Assembly: GCA_026770585.1 (NCBI GenBank)
Contig: MU646439.1
Coordinates: 459,893 to 471,681, forward strand
Length of the DNA: 11,789 nucleotides
Origin: Baffinella frigidus
Taxonomy: Eukaryota; Cryptophyceae; Cryptomonadales; Baffinellaceae
Direction: 5' to 3'
This document shows, piece by piece, positions 11,723-11,789 of the stretch. Under the pieces are notes generated by a model that saw only the letters and a list, made by a program, of their open reading frames with translations, was not told the DNA's origin and ran no database searches. The translations under genes and the position numbers were made by a program. Each line of letters starts with the position of its first letter. Position 1 is the stretch's first letter.

Positions 11723-11789
11723 TACCCTCTCGCGAGTAGGAGCACAACGTGTTCCGGGTCGGGTGGACATGCGCCCGCACGCTTTCCAA

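Overview
The window looks like eukaryotic nuclear DNA from an alga or relative with a complex, red-derived plastid. Three things point that way. A spliced minus-strand gene encodes the start of a ClpS adaptor behind a signal peptide and a transit peptide with Phe at the predicted cleavage site (AAF-QP). The splice sites are GT-AG. A short interstitial CCCTAAA (TTTAGGG-type) array is present at 10437-10463. Ochrophytes, cryptophytes, haptophytes and chromerids all remain possible; the sequence alone does not choose between them.

Only about 1.4 kb (7986-9416) looks genic. On the minus strand, clpS has exon 1 at 8320-8613, a 268-bp intron, and exon 2 at 7986-8051. Its C-terminal half is not found anywhere in the window. 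On the plus strand, an open frame at 8694-9416 encodes a hypothetical low-complexity protein. The two start codons are 80 bp apart and divergent, so a shared promoter is likely.

Much of the rest is small non-autonomous inverted-repeat (MITE or foldback) elements and their debris. No transposase reading frame was recognised. Family A (about 105-117 bp, TIR CAGGGGTACCTCGCTC) and family B (100-101 bp, TIR TCCCTTAAGTG) dominate 1-3.6 kb, and B recurs at 10.1 kb. Both are flanked by TA, and the two share a CCTAGG/TAGGGCCCTA core. Family C (172 bp) has copies at 3.6 and 10.2 kb. Family D (TIR CCACCAACCCTCA) has three copies, one ending 12 bp from the clpS exon 2 donor. Family G (171-173 bp, TA-flanked) has copies at 10.7 and 11.6 kb. 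Single-copy elements with long arms lie at 2360, 3925, 4877, 5111, 5976, 6285, 6976, 7529, 9442, 9834 and 11140. Several elements are nested or abut one another.

A second layer, between 1.6 and 4.2 kb, is a set of broken copies of one ancestral sequence (family R). On the minus strand these share an open frame, suggesting a multiplied fragment of a gene's 3' end. From 10.4 to 11.1 kb the background is a degenerate telomere-like CCCTAAA/CCCGAAA tract, perhaps an old subtelomere.
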